This document shows, piece by piece, positions 6,897-15,252 of a stretch of 34,022 nt of DNA; the first letter of the stretch is position 1, and the number at the start of each line of letters is the position of its first letter. Below the pieces are notes generated by a model. That model worked only from the letters and a program-made list of their open reading frames with translations, was not told the DNA's origin and did not search any database. The DNA is from a virus. The translations under genes and the position numbers were made by a program. The stretch spans positions 1 through 34,022 of IMG/VR virus record IMGVR_UViG_3300044858_003347. The stretch is one strand, 5' to 3'.

Positions 6897-7747
6897 GCAA
6901 CGCCACCATACAAATCGAATCGACCGGCCTCGAGGAGATGTTTCGATTTTATGGCGCGGTGAAGCAAAAGACTTTGCCGGATACGCTTCGCATCCACGCT
7001 CGTCTGCTCTGTGTCGAACTCGCTCGCCGCACGCAGCCATTTGGCGACAAATCCGGCGGCGAAAAGATCGGCGAAAAGGCGATTGCAAAAGATATCTATG
7101 GGGGGCGTCGAAGCTCAGGAAAAGGCAAAGGCCGCGCTGGTCTGTTTGCTCATGTCACGCCTCTTCAACTTGTTTACATGGACACTGTGAGCGATACTGC
7201 GGATATCTTTGTCCATGCCACAAAAGACGGCAAAGTCTATGGCGTTGATCGGGCGCACTTTGTTCCAGATGCGACGCCTTCTTGGATTAGAGGCATTCAT
7301 AAAAACCATTTTGTGAATGGTCGAATGAGTGCCGCCGGGGGTGACACTCACAATATTGGCCGCTGGAAATTCATAAATAAATACTTTGTCCCTAAGTCAG
7401 CTTTGGAAGAATTTGTTGCGGCTCAATACGCCAAAGTCGGCCTTGCTAAATCCGGGTGGGCATGGTGCGCCAAGCAGTTAAAAAATCCAGTAAAAGGCAG
7501 CGCTACGCGAGGGATTCCCAAATGGGTCACGCGGCACCTTGGCGATTACGGACTCGGGCGTGTCGAAGACAATGCGGACGATCAGGCAAACCCCAGAATC
7601 ACACTCACAAATACCAGCAAATATGCCGACAAGGTTTGCCGAAAAAGCGAGCGAGATGCCGCCGTAGTGATCGTCGTCCAAAAAATGATCAAACAACTCG
7701 CCAACATTCTGCGCTACGAGCGCAAACAACTTCAGAAAGCTGCCTGA
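6893..7747 (+). CDS. Hypothetical tail-region protein
   Basis: A 284-residue protein between the chaperone and tape-measure genes. Residues 20-55 are helical (RFYGAVKQKTLPDTLRIHAR…), followed by a basic Gly/Lys/Arg loop (YGGRRSSGKGKGRAG) and a β-containing centre. The C-terminus is helical and Lys/Arg/Gln-rich (KMIKQLANILRYERKQLQ). The N-terminal pattern resembles HK97 gp10-like or minor tail proteins, but I do not recognise it firmly. Base composition is lower in GC than its neighbours, suggesting separate ancestry. ATG 6893 overlaps the T-extension stop. Confidence 0.6.
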   Translation: MSNATIQIESTGLEEMFRFYGAVKQKTLPDTLRIHARLLCVELARRTQPFGDKSGGEKIGEKAIAKDIYGGRRSSGKGKGRAGLFAHVTPLQLVYMDTVSDTADIFVHATKDGKVYGVDRAHFVPDATPSWIRGIHKNHFVNGRMSAAGGDTHNIGRWKFINKYFVPKSALEEFVAAQYAKVGLAKSGWAWCAKQLKNPVKGSATRGIPKWVTRHLGDYGLGRVEDNADDQANPRITLTNTSKYADKVCRKSERDAAVVIVVQKMIKQLANILRYERKQLQKAA

Positions 7748-7750
7748 CCT

Positions 7751-9940
7751 ATGGCCGACGCAACAGTCACATTCGCCGCCAAAGACCTGAACCTCGGGTC
7801 CACTATCGACAAACTCAAAAAGGAACTCGGCGCCACGCAGGATGCCGCCAAAAACGCCTCCAAAGGCTTCGACCTCTCTTTCGGCAAGATCGGCGCGGCC
7901 GCCGCTGTCGCCGGTGCAGCCGTGAAGGTCGGCATGATGGCCGTCGAGGCCGCCACGGCCGGAGCTCGTGCGGTCGTGGATGGTTTCGGTCAAGCCATCG
8001 ATCTCGGCGGCAAGCTCAATGATCTTTCCTCCCGCACCGGAGAATCTGCCGGGAATCTCCTGGTGCTCCAGCGCGCCTTTGAAAACACCGGAGTCAGCGG
8101 CGACAAGGTCGGCACCAGCATCAACAAACTTCAAAAGTTCATGGCGGAAGCCGCTGCCGGGGGCGCGGAGCAATCGGCAACGATGAGCGCCCTTGGGATT
8201 TCCATGAAGGACTTGGAAGGCAAGACCCCGACGGAGCAAATGCAAGTCTTCGCCAAGAAGATCGCCGGCATTTCCGACCCCGCCGAGCGCGCCCGCGCCG
8301 CAATGGAAGTCTTCGGAAAATCCGGCGGCGAGCTTTTGCCGGTGCTTAATAATTTCGCAGGCGAGATCGATGCCGCCAAAGGCCAACTCGGCAGCCTCCC
8401 CGGCGTGATGGACCGCAGTGGCGCGGCATTAGATCAGCTTGGCGACCAGCTTTTCGGCTCAAAATCAAAAACAATGGAATTCGCCGCTGGTTTTATGGAG
8501 GCCGCTCTGCCTGCTTTAAATGCCTTTACAAAATCTCTCTCGGGCATCGATGCCGCCGGTTGGGGCCAAGCCCTCATGAAGCAAGTCATGAGTGTTGCGG
8601 ATTTCCTCATCGGTGCGTTTCAAGCCCCCATGCCAGCCATCGAAGCCCTCGGCGCGGCCCTCATCGCTGGCGTCAAGACCGCTGGGAACAACTACCTAAA
8701 TGCGCTCATCGATGCAGGCAAGTTCCTCTCCGCCTTTTTCTCGAGCGACCTGCCCGGCATTATCTCGGGCGTTCTTGGCAACACGCTCATCAAGGCATTT
8801 ATCGACAGCTCGAAGGCTTTCATCGATGCCATTCGCGGCGTCATTACCGCCTTCGAGACCTGGCTAGGCTCCGCCATTTCGAATGTCGTGGATTTTTTCA
8901 CGACCAAATTCTCGGGCGTCCTCAGCGCGGTGGCGCAGGATTTCCAATCCGCGATGTCCGACCCGATTGGATTCGTGACCGGCAAGATCGACAGCGCCTT
9001 GAAGGGCGTCATGCAAAATGGAGGGAACACCTTCCAGACATCCTTCGAGAAAGCCGGAGGCTCTGGCCTAGATAAACTCAGCGCCGGTCTCGGAGCCGCC
9101 TCGGCTGAATACGGTGCGAAGATCGTGGATGGATCTATCCGCGCCAAAGATGAATTCGGCAAGCTCGTGGACAGCCTCGACAAGAGCGACAAGGACTTCT
9201 TCGGCGCGAAGGACTCCATGACCGTGGCCTCCGAGAAATTGGCCACCGTCACCGAGTCCGGTAAGAAACTCCGCGAAGAGTTTGAGAAATCTGCCACATC
9301 GGCCGACGCCGCCAACAAGAGCACCTCTGGCGCGGTCACAGATGCCGAAGCTATCGCAGGCTCTTTCGACAAAGTCGCAGGGTCCGCCGCGAAGGCCAAA
9401 GAAGAACTCAGCGAATCCGCCAAGCTCTTCAAATCCATCGCCGAAGCCCGCGCCAAAGACGCCACAGACCGTGGCGGCCGCGATGCCCAGCGCGCCCAGG
9501 ACGCGCTCGGCAAAGGCAACTTCGCTGCCGCCGAGCGTGCTGCCAACCGCATCGCCGCCCGTGAAGAGCGCCAAGGCCGCCAAGCCGGAGAGAAACAAGC
9601 CGCCGAGGCCGAGGCCGCCAAGCCCTTAAGCCAGCGCATGGCCGAAGGCACCCAATCCCTCCGCGCCCGCTTCGCTAAAAAAGACGAACCAGCCGCCGAC
9701 CAGCCATCGGCCGAAAAACCAAAGTCCCTCCGCGACCGCATGGCTGAAGGCACGCAAGCGTTCCGCGACCGCATGGCCGGTGAGGCCGCCGTGGACAAAC
9801 CCGGACGCACCGGCCAGACCGACACCGCCGCCCGAGGTGGCGACAAAGCTAAGTCCTCCCTCGATACCCTCGTCGGCGACATCAAGACCCTCCTCGAAAA
9901 AATCGAACCCCGCCTGCCCGTCGCCGCCCTCACCGCCTGA
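7751..9940 (+). CDS. Tape measure protein
   Basis: A 729-residue protein, the longest in the window, in the standard place after the tail chaperones. Helical throughout and rich in Ala, Lys, Gly and Ser. Residues 1-80 contain an AAAAVAGAAVKVGMMAVEAA hydrophobic helix. Residues 260-400 hold further hydrophobic stretches (FLIGAFQAPMPAIEALGAAL and nearby), typical of parts that enter the host membrane during DNA ejection. Residues 440-700 are charged coiled-coil sequence with repeats of an …RMAEGTQ…R…RMAEGTQAFRDRMAG… type. By the usual rule of about 1.5 Å per residue the tail would be around 110 nm, with the caveat that processing can shorten it. Confidence 0.88.
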   Translation: MADATVTFAAKDLNLGSTIDKLKKELGATQDAAKNASKGFDLSFGKIGAAAAVAGAAVKVGMMAVEAATAGARAVVDGFGQAIDLGGKLNDLSSRTGESAGNLLVLQRAFENTGVSGDKVGTSINKLQKFMAEAAAGGAEQSATMSALGISMKDLEGKTPTEQMQVFAKKIAGISDPAERARAAMEVFGKSGGELLPVLNNFAGEIDAAKGQLGSLPGVMDRSGAALDQLGDQLFGSKSKTMEFAAGFMEAALPALNAFTKSLSGIDAAGWGQALMKQVMSVADFLIGAFQAPMPAIEALGAALIAGVKTAGNNYLNALIDAGKFLSAFFSSDLPGIISGVLGNTLIKAFIDSSKAFIDAIRGVITAFETWLGSAISNVVDFFTTKFSGVLSAVAQDFQSAMSDPIGFVTGKIDSALKGVMQNGGNTFQTSFEKAGGSGLDKLSAGLGAASAEYGAKIVDGSIRAKDEFGKLVDSLDKSDKDFFGAKDSMTVASEKLATVTESGKKLREEFEKSATSADAANKSTSGAVTDAEAIAGSFDKVAGSAAKAKEELSESAKLFKSIAEARAKDATDRGGRDAQRAQDALGKGNFAAAERAANRIAAREERQGRQAGEKQAAEAEAAKPLSQRMAEGTQSLRARFAKKDEPAADQPSAEKPKSLRDRMAEGTQAFRDRMAGEAAVDKPGRTGQTDTAARGGDKAKSSLDTLVGDIKTLLEKIEPRLPVAALTA

Positions 9941-9945
9941 GCCAA

Positions 9946-10656
9946 ATGAGTTACACAATCTACAAATCCACCTCCACCCTCATCGCCCAGCCCGGCCGCT
10001 CCGTGTCCACTTTCCCGTCCGGCCTCGTGCGCGTCGAGCAGACCTATCTCGGCCTCACCGCCAACGCCGCGACGAACCGTGCCACTCTCGCCGTCGGCAA
10101 CAACATGCCCGGCGGCGACTCCTCGCCATCCATCGACGGCTTAAAGATCTTCCCCGAGGTGCAAGAAGTGCGTCGAGAGGATGGATACACCGAATACCAG
10201 GTCTGCGCCTACGGCCGATGCAATACCTCTGGACGGAGTTTTAAGTCGATGGAAGTGCAGACCGTGCAAGTCCCGGCCTATTTGGTTTTCTCAAATCTCG
10301 GACAAGGCGAAAGCAACCCGACCACGCCGGTGTGGATGGGGGTTGTCGTGGCATTGAACGCGGTGACGAGAAGCGTTGTCGTGCCCGCCACCGCCTCAAA
10401 TAGCGCAATCCCTATCCCTCCCGCCGATACGACTTTCACGATTGTATCCACAACATTTGACTCAATAAAAGCCTCACTCAAGGGCAGATACCCATCCGGT
10501 CAATTCTCGCTTTCGGGCCTGTCCTCCACCATACAGGTCGCTGGCGAATTAAAAGGTCTGACCCGAACATGCTTTGGCTCTTTCGATGAGGTATCGGCGA
10601 CCGTCGTGGGCAGCCCGACAGTCATCTCCTATGCTACGATCAATGTCTCGACATGA
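9946..10656 (+). CDS. Tail protein, unknown function
   Basis: A 236-residue Ser/Thr/Val-rich, predicted all-β protein 5 nt after the tape measure, where distal tail and tail-tip genes lie. Two cysteines occur close together in YQVCAYGRCNTSG. It may be a tail-tip or baseplate component; no family is recognised. It overlaps the next gene by ATGA. Confidence 0.6.
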   Translation: MSYTIYKSTSTLIAQPGRSVSTFPSGLVRVEQTYLGLTANAATNRATLAVGNNMPGGDSSPSIDGLKIFPEVQEVRREDGYTEYQVCAYGRCNTSGRSFKSMEVQTVQVPAYLVFSNLGQGESNPTTPVWMGVVVALNAVTRSVVVPATASNSAIPIPPADTTFTIVSTTFDSIKASLKGRYPSGQFSLSGLSSTIQVAGELKGLTRTCFGSFDEVSATVVGSPTVISYATINVST

Positions 10657-10922
10657 ATTTTCCTGTTGATTTCGAAGCACAAGCCCGCGCTGCCAAATCT
10701 GCGGGCGGCGGCGGCTACCCGGTGCAAATTTCCGCCGGAGACCTCATGCGCAATTTTAATTTTGCCGCCCTCGACGCCGATCCCTCGCTGATCGACCAGA
10801 CGACCGGCCAAGGCGGATACCCTTCGCGGAAGCTCAAAATCCCCGCCGTGCCGTCAAGCGGAACGCATGTCCTCGGAGCCGTCGGCGGCGCGCTGCAATG
10901 GATCGCCACCGAGGAATGCTGA
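10653..10922 (+). CDS. Small tail-region protein
   Basis: An 89-residue protein coupled by ATGA to the gene before it. It has a Gly-rich turn (KSAGGGGYPVQ), a segment naming a short helix (GDLMRNFNFAALDAD) and a Gly/Ala/Val-rich C-terminus. It is probably structural, linked to the neighbouring tail genes; function unknown. Confidence 0.55.
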   Translation: MNFPVDFEAQARAAKSAGGGGYPVQISAGDLMRNFNFAALDADPSLIDQTTGQGGYPSRKLKIPAVPSSGTHVLGAVGGALQWIATEEC

Positions 10923-10924
10923 TG

Positions 10925-10998
10925 CAAAACCGGAAACCTGAGACCGGAAACCGGAGAGATTTTTCTTCCTTCATCCTTCATCCTTCTGACTTCAAAAA
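10925..10998 (+). repeat. Leader with two short tandem repeats
   Basis: ACCGGAAACC occurs twice with a 14-bp period (10929-10938, 10943-10952). A pyrimidine-rich tract then has CCTTCAT repeated at a 7-bp period (10968-10986), followed by CAAAAA and the ATG. It separates two tail genes that otherwise abut their neighbours. Function unknown; slippage-prone sequence. Confidence 0.55.
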
Positions 10999-11439
10999 AT
11001 GACCCTCGGCCGCACATCCTCCGGAGCCATCAAAATCAAAACCGACGGCGGCCTCCGAGCCGTCGAGTGCGCGTGTTGTGGGGGAGGCGTAGGGAGTTGC
11101 GGGTGCTCCCCCATGTCTGCCGCCGTGAAGGACGCCATCGCCTCGGCCACGCAAGTCACCGTCAACTCCCTTTCCCGCCCGTGGAATGGATCCACAGCGT
11201 CATCTGGACATCAACCATTCGGAATATTGACTTGGGAGATTAGCTTCAGCGGCGGCACCCTGTGCTTTTTTGGCGACAACGGAAATAACACCGTCGCCCT
11301 CTTGCCAGAACCGCTCACACCGCAGGAATGCGCACCAACCCCGTTTACATCAACAGACATCATCACGATCCAAGGCGAGTCTTACCGCTCGGTGAATTAT
11401 TTTAGCGACCCTCTGCCAGTCACGATTTCATTCAGCTAA
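10999..11439 (+). CDS. Cys-rich tail-region protein
   Basis: A 146-residue protein with a dense cysteine cluster at residues 24-36 (ECACCGGGVGSCGC), possibly a metal-binding knuckle. The rest is β-rich with FGILTWEISFSGGTLCFF. The stop overlaps the next ATG by one base (TAATG). Its position among tail-tip and fibre genes suggests a structural or assembly role; no family recognised. Confidence 0.55.
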   Translation: MTLGRTSSGAIKIKTDGGLRAVECACCGGGVGSCGCSPMSAAVKDAIASATQVTVNSLSRPWNGSTASSGHQPFGILTWEISFSGGTLCFFGDNGNNTVALLPEPLTPQECAPTPFTSTDIITIQGESYRSVNYFSDPLPVTISFS

Positions 11440-11723
11440 TGTTCCCCTCCGCCGCCACTCTCGCCCACCACGCCGAGCTTTTAGCGCGATTCGGTCTCTC
11501 TGCTGCAAATTTCGCGGCCTCCGGATTCTCGACCACCCCGCCCGAAATCCTCGCCGAGCGCGAAGCCACCTGTCGGTCGTGCCCCGAGTGGGATGCGAAA
11601 GCGCTGAACAACACCGGCCGCTGCCGCAAATGCGGCTGCTCGACTTGGGCAAAGCTCCGAATGGCCACCGAGCGCTGCCCGCTCGGCAAGTGGGAAGCCG
11701 TCTCCGAGCCGCTCCAGAAATAG
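11439..11723 (+). CDS. Zinc-ribbon-like small protein
   Basis: A 94-residue protein with a helical N-terminus and a C-terminal C-x2-C … C-x2-C-x-C … CP cluster (CRSCPEW, GRCRKCGCSTWAKL, CPLGKW). This Cys pattern with a final CP-x-GKW is one I recognise from small phage zinc-ribbon proteins located near tail genes. It probably binds Zn2+; molecular role unknown, possibly an assembly factor for the fibres that follow. Confidence 0.65.
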   Translation: MFPSAATLAHHAELLARFGLSAANFAASGFSTTPPEILAEREATCRSCPEWDAKALNNTGRCRKCGCSTWAKLRMATERCPLGKWEAVSEPLQK

Positions 11724-11740
11724 CTCGGAAGCCTGCCTGA

Positions 11741-11770
11741 TTTGACACCCGCCGCTCCTCGAGCGGCATG
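11741..11770 (+). promoter_or_regulatory. TTTGACAC element and hairpin before fibre gene (copy 6)
   Basis: TTTGACAC (11741-11748) is followed by a perfect 6-bp hairpin, GCCGCT (11751-11756) with AGCGGC (11762-11767). The ATG start (11768) lies directly at the base of the stem. The arrangement echoes copies 1, 2 and 4, but here the start is just outside the stem. Confidence 0.5.
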
Positions 11771-13678
11771 AAACTTTTCCTCGATCAAAAAGCCCGGCGA
11801 TTCATCAAGAGCGCCGCGTCGAATGTCGCGCTCCAGACGCTCGTGCTCAAGCGCCGCGACCAGGTGCCGATCGAAGTCATTTTCGTTGAGAACGGCGTCG
11901 CCATCTCCGCGATCCCCGGCACGCAGACCACCGTCGCACTCAAGTCCTCGTTCTCTGACGCCAATTTCCTAGCTTTGGCGGCTCCTGGGTCCACCATCCT
12001 TGACCTCAACACCGTCCCGGTCGAGGCCGCATTTTCTTCCGATCCTGCCTCAATCGCCGCCTTCCTCGAGATCCGCTGGACCGCTCCGAGCCAGGCATTG
12101 CGCACCGCGACCCTCCAAGTCGAAATCCAGAACAGCGTCATCCTCGGCACAGAAGCCACCCCCGCCGCACTCCCTGACGGCAAAGCCACACAAGCCGAAG
12201 CCACCGCAGGCACCGACAACACAAAATGGATGACCCCCCTGCGCACCGCGCAAGCGATCACCGCTCTCGCCGATGCCACATTCTACGGCACCACCGCGCC
12301 TGATCCGGCACAATTCACTCGATGGGTCCACACGGACCTCGGGCGACTCTTCACTTGGTTCGAGGGCGCATGGGTGGAATTTACGCATTCAACCGCCGCC
12401 TCCTCCACATCGACCGTCACTTGGACCGATGTCCTCGGCAAGCCCGCTACTTTCGCCCCATCCACGCACTCCCACACGATCGCGCAAGTTGACGGTCTAC
12501 AAGCCGCCCTTGACGCCGCAGGCACAGGAGGCGGCACATCTGGCCCCACCGCGTGGGCCGACATTACCGGCAAACCCCTCACCTTCGCGCCATCCACACA
12601 CAGCCACGCAATCGCCGACACGACCGGCCTTCAGACCGCGCTCGATGGCAAGGCAGCGACCACGCACACGCACGCAATCAGCGACACCACCGGCTTGCAG
12701 ACCGCCCTTGATGGCAAGCAACCCTCTGGGAATTATTCGCTAAACGGCCACACGCACACCACCGCGAATGTCACCGGCCTTGACGCCGCCCTCGCCGGCA
12801 AAGTCTCCGGCACCGGCGTGGCCTCGCTGGAAGTTGTCACCGCTTTGCCTGCCACGCTCGTCCCCACCACATTCTACATCGTCATCCCCAGCGGAGCCAC
12901 GACCGCATCGGCCGTGCAGCTCGGCAGCGTCTCGCTTTTCACCGGAGACGGCGGTGGTGGTGGTGGTGGTGGTGGTGGCGGCGGGGTTGCATGGACCCCC
13001 ACCGGCATGGGCGGCCTGCAAATGTGGTTCGCCGCCGAGGATGAGACAATCACTTCGTCTAGTGGCAAGGTCTCCGAGTGGCGTGACAAGAGCGGGAATC
13101 TCCTCCACGCCACGCAGTCCACCGCAGCCAACCAGCCGACCTTTTTTTCCTCCGACGCCTTTGGCCGCAAATCCGTCGGAAACGCCACAAGCGCAGGTCT
13201 GCTCGGCCTCAGCTGCCCCAGCACGACATACAAAGAAGTTTTCATCGTGGGCTACTACGGGGCTGGCACGGAATCCGTCTTTCCTGGCATTAACACCTTC
13301 TTTTCGGGTCCGAGCGCCAACAATGCCCAGCGTGTGGCTGGCAACAATGCAACCAATGCATTCCTCACCACATCGGCTTTCACAAGCAGCGTTTTCAAGA
13401 ATGCCTCCGACACATCCACCACGGCTCCGCTCCCGCTCCCGCCAACAATTTTGCGCTTCAGCGCAGCTAGTGCCGTGACACAGCAGACCTTCCTTTTTTA
13501 TTCATCACTCTCTTCAGGCCGTTCATTTAATGGAGCCTTCTCGGAGGTTCTATTTTTCGCATCTAACCTCTCTGCCACCGACCGCCAAAAAGTCGAAGGC
13601 TACCTCGCTCACAAGTGGAACCTCGCCGGGAATCTACCGGCTGACCACCCCTACAAATCCGCCGCCCCGACCGCATGA
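11768..13678 (+). CDS. Tail fibre protein with collagen-like hinge and LamG-like tip
   Basis: A 636-residue fibre. The N-terminal 150 residues form a baseplate-attachment-like domain (…IPGTQTTVALKSSF… with strand repeats). Residues 215-345 contain repeated fibre units such as W-x-D-(V/I)-x-GKP-x-TFAPSTHSH and GLQ-ALDG-K, the pattern of phage tail-fibre repeats. A poly-Gly stretch near 395-407 follows. The C-terminal 230 residues look like a concanavalin/LamG-type lectin, ending in LSATDRQKVEGYLAHKWNLA, a signature I associate with phage and environmental bacterial LamG domains. It probably binds host-surface glycans. A hairpin abuts the start codon. Confidence 0.8.
   Translation: MKLFLDQKARRFIKSAASNVALQTLVLKRRDQVPIEVIFVENGVAISAIPGTQTTVALKSSFSDANFLALAAPGSTILDLNTVPVEAAFSSDPASIAAFLEIRWTAPSQALRTATLQVEIQNSVILGTEATPAALPDGKATQAEATAGTDNTKWMTPLRTAQAITALADATFYGTTAPDPAQFTRWVHTDLGRLFTWFEGAWVEFTHSTAASSTSTVTWTDVLGKPATFAPSTHSHTIAQVDGLQAALDAAGTGGGTSGPTAWADITGKPLTFAPSTHSHAIADTTGLQTALDGKAATTHTHAISDTTGLQTALDGKQPSGNYSLNGHTHTTANVTGLDAALAGKVSGTGVASLEVVTALPATLVPTTFYIVIPSGATTASAVQLGSVSLFTGDGGGGGGGGGGGGVAWTPTGMGGLQMWFAAEDETITSSSGKVSEWRDKSGNLLHATQSTAANQPTFFSSDAFGRKSVGNATSAGLLGLSCPSTTYKEVFIVGYYGAGTESVFPGINTFFSGPSANNAQRVAGNNATNAFLTTSAFTSSVFKNASDTSTTAPLPLPPTILRFSAASAVTQQTFLFYSSLSSGRSFNGAFSEVLFFASNLSATDRQKVEGYLAHKWNLAGNLPADHPYKSAAPTA
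12953..12985 (+). repeat. GGT microsatellite (poly-Gly hinge)
   Basis: Eight tandem GGT codons (12953-12976) are followed by GGC, GGC and GGG. They encode the flexible hinge between fibre repeats and the lectin tip. Runs of a single codon can change length by slippage without breaking frame. Confidence 0.85.
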
Positions 13679-13902
13679 GTGCTTACTATGTTTTAAACTC
13701 CAAAGCAGAAAGCGACCAGTGCCGCGCCGAGGCTTTCGCGGCTTTCATCGCGCAGCAAAACGAACCCGCCTATGTCGCCACTACCACGCAGTGGAGCGAA
13801 GAGCAGACGCGAGCCGATGGGAAATTCATTGTGCCCTTTTGCCAGCAGCTAGGCGTGGCTGGCTACAAAATCGAAGACAGCACGGAGGAATGGTTCGCAT
13901 GA
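13675..13902 (+). CDS. Small protein following tail fibre
   Basis: A 75-residue protein joined to the fibre by ATGA. It is helical with a charged centre (KAESDQCRAEAFAAFIAQQ and WSEEQTRADGKFIVPF). Position suggests a fibre assembly chaperone, but there is no recognised family. Confidence 0.6.
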   Translation: MSAYYVLNSKAESDQCRAEAFAAFIAQQNEPAYVATTTQWSEEQTRADGKFIVPFCQQLGVAGYKIEDSTEEWFA

Positions 13903-14081
13903 TCGCCTTCCCCGCCAACCCCACGCTCAACCAGGAATACGAAGCGCCCGACGGCCGCCTGTGGCGCTTCAATGGCTTCGCGTGGGTCGGCTTCTCCGCG
14001 CCGCTCACAGCCGACAAGATCACTGATTTCACGGAAGCCGTCGTCGCCGCCGTCTCGGTCTTCGACGCGGGCGAATACTAA
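13899..14081 (+). CDS. Small fibre-associated protein
   Basis: A 60-residue protein starting at ATG 13899, overlapping the previous stop (ATGA). It has the pattern FPANPTLNQEYEAPDGRLWRFNGFAW, a short strand motif (NP…G…DGR-x-W-x-(W/F)-NG-x-AW) frequent in phage tail-fibre and assembly proteins. It ends with helical DKITDFTEAVVAAVSVFDAGEY. Probably structural. Confidence 0.65.
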   Translation: MIAFPANPTLNQEYEAPDGRLWRFNGFAWVGFSAPLTADKITDFTEAVVAAVSVFDAGEY

Positions 14082-14096
14082 CCCACTCACTCACCC

Positions 14097-14139
14097 AGAA
14101 CAACAAAACAACAAAACAACAAACATAGTATAAATCATT
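14097..14139 (+). promoter_or_regulatory. ACAACAAA-repeat leader
   Basis: AACAACAAA units repeat four times between 14099 and 14124, followed by an AT-rich TAGTATAAATC stretch and the ATG. There is no Shine-Dalgarno. The CAA-rich tract resembles the translational enhancer of the tobacco mosaic virus omega leader. TATAAA at 14130 could also serve as a -10 element, with no clear -35. Confidence 0.45.
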
Positions 14140-15192
14140 ATGGCAAATCCAATTATTAAAATTTTACGCGGTGCAACACCGCCTGCGGCTCTCCAAGCGG
14201 GTCAACTCGCAATCGATCAAGTCGCTAAGAATCTCTATCTCGGCGTAGAAGTCGGTGGAATCACAACCAACGAAATCGTTGGTGGTTCTGGCACATTCGC
14301 AACCAAAACCTATGTCGATACCGCAGTTTCTACGGGAACTGGCTCGCTCGGAACGATGTCCACGCAGGATGCTGATTCGGTGGCGATCACTGGCGGCAAC
14401 ATTAACGGAACAACTATCGGCGCAACTACCCCTTCGACGGGTGCTTTCACAACTCTGACCGCTTCTAGTGCGCCAAGTGCCTCGACAGATGTTGTCCGTA
14501 AAACCGACCTCGACACGGCTATTTCCGCTCTCGGATCGGTGTTCCATTTTGTTGGCGATGTTAGCTCTGCCTCTACTCCCCTTGATCTCAGCACCCTGAG
14601 CGATACAACTACTGGTGCTTACTACAAGGTCGATGTCGCTGGAACCTACACGGCAGGAGCATCTAGCTTCGCGGCCAAGGTTGGCGATGCGTTTGTCAAA
14701 ACCAGCACGGGCTGGCAAAAGCTGGACAATGTGGATGTCGAAGTGCTGCCAACCGCAAACGAAATCTCCGTAACTGGCGATGAGAATTCGGGTTACACGG
14801 TTTCCATTGATCCTGTTTTCTCAGGACGGGTTACGACTGCGGAAAGTGACATCGAAGACCTCGAAACCAAGACGCAGAACATTGACCTTGCTCTTACGAC
14901 TGCGGGAACGACCACGATCAATGGCGATTTCACCGTGGATTCTGGCGGCGGAGCATACATGATTAGAGCTACTGGTTCAGTGATCGAACTCAACGAAAGT
15001 GGTAATGCTGTTGGTGTTAGAGTTCACTCCACGCTCGATCTCGTTGATTCTGGTTATGGTCTTGGTGATGACACAGATGGCTTTATCGCCCTCCAAGCAG
15101 CAGGACATTTGGTCGGTGTCAATCACACCTATGGTGGGTCGTCCCAAATGAGCAAAATCGAAAACTTCATCATCGACGGTGGAGTTTACTAA
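14140..15192 (+). CDS. Tail fibre protein
   Basis: A 350-residue Thr/Ser/Gly-rich fibre. Residues 70-115 contain ITGGNINGTTIGATTPSTG, a motif I associate with fibre-like structural proteins of environmental phages. The central part is β-rich and ends in a charged coiled-coil-like stretch (TTAESDIEDLETKTQN) before a C-terminal domain (residues 245-350). The N-terminus MANPIIKILRGATPP suggests attachment to a conserved partner, since the next gene starts in a similar way (MASPIIIPKK). GC content drops from here on, suggesting this part of the fibre cluster was acquired or swapped. Confidence 0.75.
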   Translation: MANPIIKILRGATPPAALQAGQLAIDQVAKNLYLGVEVGGITTNEIVGGSGTFATKTYVDTAVSTGTGSLGTMSTQDADSVAITGGNINGTTIGATTPSTGAFTTLTASSAPSASTDVVRKTDLDTAISALGSVFHFVGDVSSASTPLDLSTLSDTTTGAYYKVDVAGTYTAGASSFAAKVGDAFVKTSTGWQKLDNVDVEVLPTANEISVTGDENSGYTVSIDPVFSGRVTTAESDIEDLETKTQNIDLALTTAGTTTINGDFTVDSGGGAYMIRATGSVIELNESGNAVGVRVHSTLDLVDSGYGLGDDTDGFIALQAAGHLVGVNHTYGGSSQMSKIENFIIDGGVY

Positions 15193-15211
15193 AAATCCCT
15201 AACCCCAAAGT

Positions 15212-15238
15212 CCCTTGCGGGTTCCAATCCCGCGAGGG
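15212..15238 (+). other. tRNA T-arm-like hairpin between fibre genes
   Basis: CCCTTGCGGG (15212-15221) pairs with CCCGCGAGGG (15229-15238) as a 10-bp stem with one T-G pair and the 7-nt loop TTCCAAT. The inner GCGGG-TTCCAAT-CCCGC looks like a tRNA T-arm, but loop base 57 is C rather than a purine and no anticodon arm lies upstream. No T-run follows. It may be an RNA processing or stability element, a recombination scar, or a tRNA mimic. Confidence 0.5.
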
Positions 15239-15252
15239 CAACCCATTCTATA

